From the NCBI RefSeq assembly GCF_037076355.1, contig NZ_AP026968.1:1814501-1878500 (forward strand): 64,000 bases of DNA, given 5' to 3'. The DNA is from Streptococcus parapneumoniae (GTDB lineage: Bacteria > Bacillota > Bacilli > Lactobacillales > Streptococcaceae). Made by a program: the position numbers and the translations under genes. Below are positions 60,594 through 64,000 of this stretch, one piece after another; positions within the stretch are counted from its first letter, which is position 1; every line of letters begins with the position of its first letter. Under the pieces are notes generated by a model, which searched no databases, had not been told where the DNA came from, and saw only the letters and a program-made list of their open reading frames with translations.

Positions 60594-61961
60594 TTATTCT
60601 TTTTCTTGATATTTAGGTAAGAAAGTTTCCATCAAGAAGGAAGTATCGTAATCTCCAGCAATGACATTGCGATCTGAAATGAGGTCAAGCTGGAAATCTG
60701 CATTGGTCTGCACCCCTTCAATCTCTAGTTCATAGAGGGCACGTTGCATTTTCATCAAGGCATCAAAACGATTTTCTCCATGAACGATGATTTTAGCAAT
60801 CATACTATCATAATAAGGCGGAATGGTATAACCTGGATAAACTGCTGAATCCACGCGCAAGCCAACTCCACCACTTGGCAGATAGAGATTAGTAATCTTA
60901 CCTGGACTTGGAGCAAAGTTAAAGGCTGGGTTTTCTGCATTGATACGACACTCGATGGCATGACCGCGTAGGACAATATCTTCTTGCTTAACAGACAAAG
61001 GATGACCTGCCGCAATGCGAATCTGTTCCTTAACGATATCCACACCTGAAACAAATTCTGTTACTGGATGTTCTACTTGTACACGAGTATTCATTTCCAT
61101 GAAATAGAAATTGCCACTGACTTCATCAAGAAGAAACTCAATGGTCCCTGCATTTTCATAGCCAACAGACTCTGCCGCTCGAACAGCAGCAGAACCAATT
61201 TCATGGCGTAGCGTTTTCCCGATTGCAATCGAAGGACTTTCTTCCAAAACCTTTTGGTTGTTCCGTTGTAGAGAACAATCCCGTTCCCCCAAGTGAATCA
61301 CATTCCCGTGTTCATCTCCTAGGATTTGAACCTCGATGTGACGAGCTGGATAGATAACCCGTTCTATGTACATGGCACCATTGCCATAATTGGCCTTGGC
61401 TTCACTAGAGGCAGTTTCAAAGGCTGAAACGAGGTCTTCTGGCTTTTCAACCTTACGAATCCCTTTACCACCTCCACCTGCTGAAGCCTTGAGCATAACA
61501 GGGTAGCCAATTTTTTCAGCAACAATCAAGGCTTCCTCAGAGTTATGCACTTCTCCATCTGAACCTGGAATGACTGGAACACCAGCTTTGATCATCTGAG
61601 CACGCGCATTGATTTTGTCTCCCATCATATCCATGACATGACCAGATGGGCCGATAAACTTAATCCCCACCTCTTCACACATGGTCGCAAATTTGGAATT
61701 TTCACTGAGAAATCCAAAGCCTGGGTGAATGGCTTCTGCCTCAGTCAAGACTGCAGCTGATAGAACCGCATTGATATTGAGATAAGACTCAGTTGCCTTA
61801 CCAGGACCGATGCAAACAGCCTCATCTGCCAAAAGCGTATGAAGGGCTTCCTTATCAGCAGTTGAATAAACCGCCACCGTCGCAATCCCCAGTTCACGCG
61901 CCGCACGGATAATACGAACCGCAATTTCACCACGATTGGCAATTAAAATTTTTCGAAACAT
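60594..61961 (-). CDS. accC: Acetyl-CoA carboxylase biotin carboxylase
   Basis: 455 residues, ATP-grasp enzyme. Visible parts are FRKILIANRGEIAVRIIRAA, the Gly-rich loop ASAGGGGKGIRKV (about 162), RDCSLQRNNQKVLEESP, EFLLDEVSGNFYFMEMNTRVQVEHPVTE, and GHAIECRINAE. It carboxylates the biotin on AccB using bicarbonate and ATP. Confidence 0.98.
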   Translation of the reverse strand: MFRKILIANRGEIAVRIIRAARELGIATVAVYSTADKEALHTLLADEAVCIGPGKATESYLNINAVLSAAVLTEAEAIHPGFGFLSENSKFATMCEEVGIKFIGPSGHVMDMMGDKINARAQMIKAGVPVIPGSDGEVHNSEEALIVAEKIGYPVMLKASAGGGGKGIRKVEKPEDLVSAFETASSEAKANYGNGAMYIERVIYPARHIEVQILGDEHGNVIHLGERDCSLQRNNQKVLEESPSIAIGKTLRHEIGSAAVRAAESVGYENAGTIEFLLDEVSGNFYFMEMNTRVQVEHPVTEFVSGVDIVKEQIRIAAGHPLSVKQEDIVLRGHAIECRINAENPAFNFAPSPGKITNLYLPSGGVGLRVDSAVYPGYTIPPYYDSMIAKIIVHGENRFDALMKMQRALYELEIEGVQTNADFQLDLISDRNVIAGDYDTSFLMETFLPKYQEKE

Positions 61962-61972
61962 GGAGAACCTCC

Positions 61973-62395
61973 TTAGTTCCCTATTGCAAAGGTAAGAGTA
62001 CCACTAGCTGCAAGCTTGCCATCCACTTCAGCCTTTGCTTCAACCACAGCTATGGTGCCACGACGTTTTACAAAAGTCGCTGTCATAAGCAATTGGTCGC
62101 CTGGTACAACTTGCTTCTTGAACTTAACCTTGTCCATACCAGCGTAAAAGACCAGTTTTCCTTTATTTTCAGGTTTTGATAACTCCAAGACACCAGCAGT
62201 TTGCGCCAAGGCTTCCATAATCAGAACACCTGGCATAACTGGGTATTGAGGAAAATGGCCGTTAAAGAAAGGCTCATTGATGGTCACATTTTTGATGGCA
62301 ACGATGGTATCCTCGCTCACTTCCAAGACACGGTCCACTAGGAGCATAGGATAACGGTGGGGAAGGGCTTCTTTGATTCCTTGAATATCGATCAT
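61973..62395 (-). CDS. fabZ: 3-hydroxyacyl-ACP dehydratase FabZ
   Basis: 140 residues, complete hot-dog fold. The catalytic histidine is in [14 protein letters not shown] (about 48) and the glutamate in [12 protein letters not shown] (about 62). It starts [22 protein letters not shown]. It dehydrates 3-hydroxyacyl-ACP in fatty-acid elongation. The start overlaps the accB stop by four bases. Confidence 0.97.
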   Translation of the reverse strand: MIDIQGIKEALPHRYPMLLVDRVLEVSEDTIVAIKNVTINEPFFNGHFPQYPVMPGVLIMEALAQTAGVLELSKPENKGKLVFYAGMDKVKFKKQVVPGDQLLMTATFVKRRGTIAVVEAKAEVDGKLAASGTLTFAIGN

Positions 62396-62877
62396 TTGAT
62401 GCGTACCAATCCTTTACCAAACTCAACCATTTCTTCGTTAGAGACGAGAATTTCAGTTACCACACCATCCTTAGGTGCAGGAATTTCATTCATGACTTTC
62501 ATGGCTTCGATGATCACCAATGTTTGACCTTTTTTGACACTATCGCCAACTGTTACAAAGGCAGGTTTATCTGGACCAGCAGCCAAGTAAGCCACCCCAA
62601 CAAGTGGGCTCTCTACAACATCTCCCTCAGCAGCCACACTTGCTTCAGCTGGTGCTGGAACCTCTTCTGTTACAGTCTCTGCTGGAGTAGATGTAGTAGC
62701 CACTGGACTCGGTGTTGTTAGAACGGGCGCTGGAGCGACTTGAGATGCAACTTCAGATACAAGTCTCGCTTCATTCTTGCTAAACTGCAACTCATTCGTC
62801 CCATTCTTATAAGAAAATTCTCTCAAACTTGACTGGTCAAATTGGGCCATCAAGTCTTTAATATCGTTTAAATTCAT
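62392..62877 (-). CDS. accB: Biotin carboxyl carrier protein of acetyl-CoA carboxylase
   Basis: 161 residues. The C-terminal biotinyl domain has the biotin lysine in [15 protein letters not shown] (about 126). A Pro/Ala/Thr-rich linker (about 45-82) joins it to an N-terminal helix. Two bases separate it from fabF. Confidence 0.97.
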   Translation of the reverse strand: MNLNDIKDLMAQFDQSSLREFSYKNGTNELQFSKNEARLVSEVASQVAPAPVLTTPSPVATTSTPAETVTEEVPAPAEASVAAEGDVVESPLVGVAYLAAGPDKPAFVTVGDSVKKGQTLVIIEAMKVMNEIPAPKDGVVTEILVSNEEMVEFGKGLVRIK

Positions 62878-62879
62878 AC

Positions 62880-64000
62880 TTATTTATTCTCCCAACGTTT
62901 GAAAGCAAGAACGGCATTGTGGCCGCCAAAACCAAAAGTATTTGAAATAGCGTATGGAATTTCTTGCTCCAAGCCTTGTCCATAAACGACATTGGCTTCG
63001 ATATAATCTGATACTTCACTTGTTCCAGCTGTCATTGGTACAAAGTTATGACGCATGGCTTCGATTGTAACGATAGCTTCTACTGCACCCGCAGCACCCA
63101 GCAAATGTCCTGTGAAAGACTTGGTTGATGATACAGGTACTTCCTTACCAAGAACATCTACGATTGCACCACTTTCTCCTTTTTCATTAGCAGGAGTTGA
63201 TGTTCCGTGAGCATTGACATAGGCTACTTGCTCTGGAGAAATCTCTGCTTCTTCCAAGGCTAGTTTGATGGCCTTGATGGCTCCCTGACCTTCTGGATGT
63301 GGTGAAGTCATGTGGTAGGCATCACAAGTATTTCCGTAACCAACCACTTCAGCCAGGATAGTAGCGCCACGTTTTTCGGCGTGTTCAAGACTTTCAAGAA
63401 CCAACATCCCTGAACCTTCCCCCATAACAAACCCATTTCTGTCCTTATCAAATGGGATAGAAGCACGAGTTGGATCCTCTGTAGTAGAGAGAGCTGTCAA
63501 GGCTTGGAAACCAGCAATAGCAAAAGGTGTGATAGAGGCTTCTGAACCGCCTACCAACATAACGTCTTGGAAACCAAACTTAATCGAGCGGAAGGCATCC
63601 CCAATCGCATCATTTGATGAAGCGCAGGCAGTGTTAATGGATTTACAAACACCGTTTGCTCCAAAACGCATGGCAACATTTCCTGAAGCCATATTTGGCA
63701 AGGCTTTTGGAAGGGTCAATGGTTTCACACGTTTTGGTCCTTTTTCGTTGAGACGAAGCACTTGATCTTCAATTTCCTTGATTCCACCAATACCAGAGGC
63801 CACAATAACACCAAAACGATCCTTGTCAAGAGTCTCTACATCAAGACCTGCATGATTAACAGCCTCTTGAGCTGCATACAAGGCATATAAAGAATAGTTA
63901 TCAAAACGGTTGCTATCTTTCTTTACAAAGTATTTATCAAAAGGAAAATCTTGGATTTCTGCCGCATTATGCACATCAAAGTCACTGTGATCAAATTTTG
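62880..64000 (-). CDS. fabF: 3-oxoacyl-ACP synthase II (FabF), N-terminus beyond window
   Basis: About 373 of the usual 411 residues are visible; the reading frame remains open to 64000 (KFDHSDFDVHNAAE), so the start lies outside. The catalytic Cys is in SINTACASSNDAIG, and the two His are in NAHGTSTPAN and STKSFTGHLLGAAGA. It elongates acyl-ACP with malonyl-ACP. It continues the fabF-accB-fabZ-accC-accD-accA operon. Confidence 0.97.
   Translation of the reverse strand, partial: KFDHSDFDVHNAAEIQDFPFDKYFVKKDSNRFDNYSLYALYAAQEAVNHAGLDVETLDKDRFGVIVASGIGGIKEIEDQVLRLNEKGPKRVKPLTLPKALPNMASGNVAMRFGANGVCKSINTACASSNDAIGDAFRSIKFGFQDVMLVGGSEASITPFAIAGFQALTALSTTEDPTRASIPFDKDRNGFVMGEGSGMLVLESLEHAEKRGATILAEVVGYGNTCDAYHMTSPHPEGQGAIKAIKLALEEAEISPEQVAYVNAHGTSTPANEKGESGAIVDVLGKEVPVSSTKSFTGHLLGAAGAVEAIVTIEAMRHNFVPMTAGTSEVSDYIEANVVYGQGLEQEIPYAISNTFGFGGHNAVLAFKRWENK

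Overview
The window is 64 kb of chromosome from a Mitis-group Streptococcus (S. mitis, S. oralis or S. pneumoniae type). The grounds are near-pneumococcal protein sequences, three BOX-type intergenic repeats, a low-GC sequence, and a gene order I recognise from the pneumococcal chromosome: dnaJ-dnaK-grpE-hrcA, glnA-glnR, pgk, pyrG-rpoE, ribU, trkA-trkH, pflB, ilvA-ilvC-ilvN-ilvB, prfC, gatCAB, efp-nusB and the fabF-to-accA lipid operon. The exact species is not resolved.

Layout. 1-5.4 kb: the heat-shock genes hrcA-grpE-dnaK-(small membrane protein)-dnaJ, read leftward, with a promoter bracketed by two CIRCE operators. 5.4-6.9 kb: a PadR repressor with two DUF2812 membrane proteins. 7-12.6 kb: glutamine synthetase and GlnR behind a GlnR box, a small membrane exporter-like protein, pgk, and a rightward Na/Pi transporter. 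12.9-16.4 kb: pyrG behind a GGGC-initiated attenuator, rpoE, a GNAT and a ParB-like protein. 16.4-22.1 kb: an accessory island (below). 22.1-28.6 kb: PAP2 phosphatase, FMN riboswitch and ribU, trmL, and an ECF transporter operon whose T-component has an in-frame stop. 28.7-40.6 kb: trkA-trkH, pflB, dinB, uppP, a DUF2207 protein and an amino-acid ABC transporter. 40.7-49.4 kb: a small HTH-like protein, branched-chain amino-acid biosynthesis with a CodY-like box, fakA-like/Asp23 genes and rpmB. 49.4-50.7 kb: a decayed region with an IS1202-like remnant, a glycosyltransferase fragment and a structured repeat array. 50.7-58.7 kb: prfC, gatCAB, an alcohol/butanediol dehydrogenase, efp, Asp23 and nusB. 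58.9-64 kb: type II fatty-acid synthesis genes accA-accD-accC-fabZ-accB-fabF, with fabF cut by the window edge.

The most interesting region is the island at about 16.5-22.1 kb. It encodes, in transcription order, a PlcR/TprA-like regulator (RRNPP family), an exported 45-residue Phr-type pheromone precursor, a 32-residue candidate lanthipeptide precursor, an 838-residue class III/IV-type lanthionine synthetase (lyase, kinase and zinc-LanC domains), and an MFS exporter. The two peptide genes are too short for routine gene calling; I found them by reading the region between the regulator and the synthetase. The island is flanked by a 125-bp direct duplication of the 3' end of the PAP2 gene, which suggests it was inserted there. 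It looks like a self-contained quorum-sensing-controlled lanthipeptide system with an unusual precursor core.

The rest is mostly core metabolism. Several well-defined control elements are visible: CIRCE, GlnR box, CodY-like box, cre sites, FMN riboswitch, the pyrG attenuator, and a possible attenuator before trmL. All operator and RNA-structure calls are by eye.
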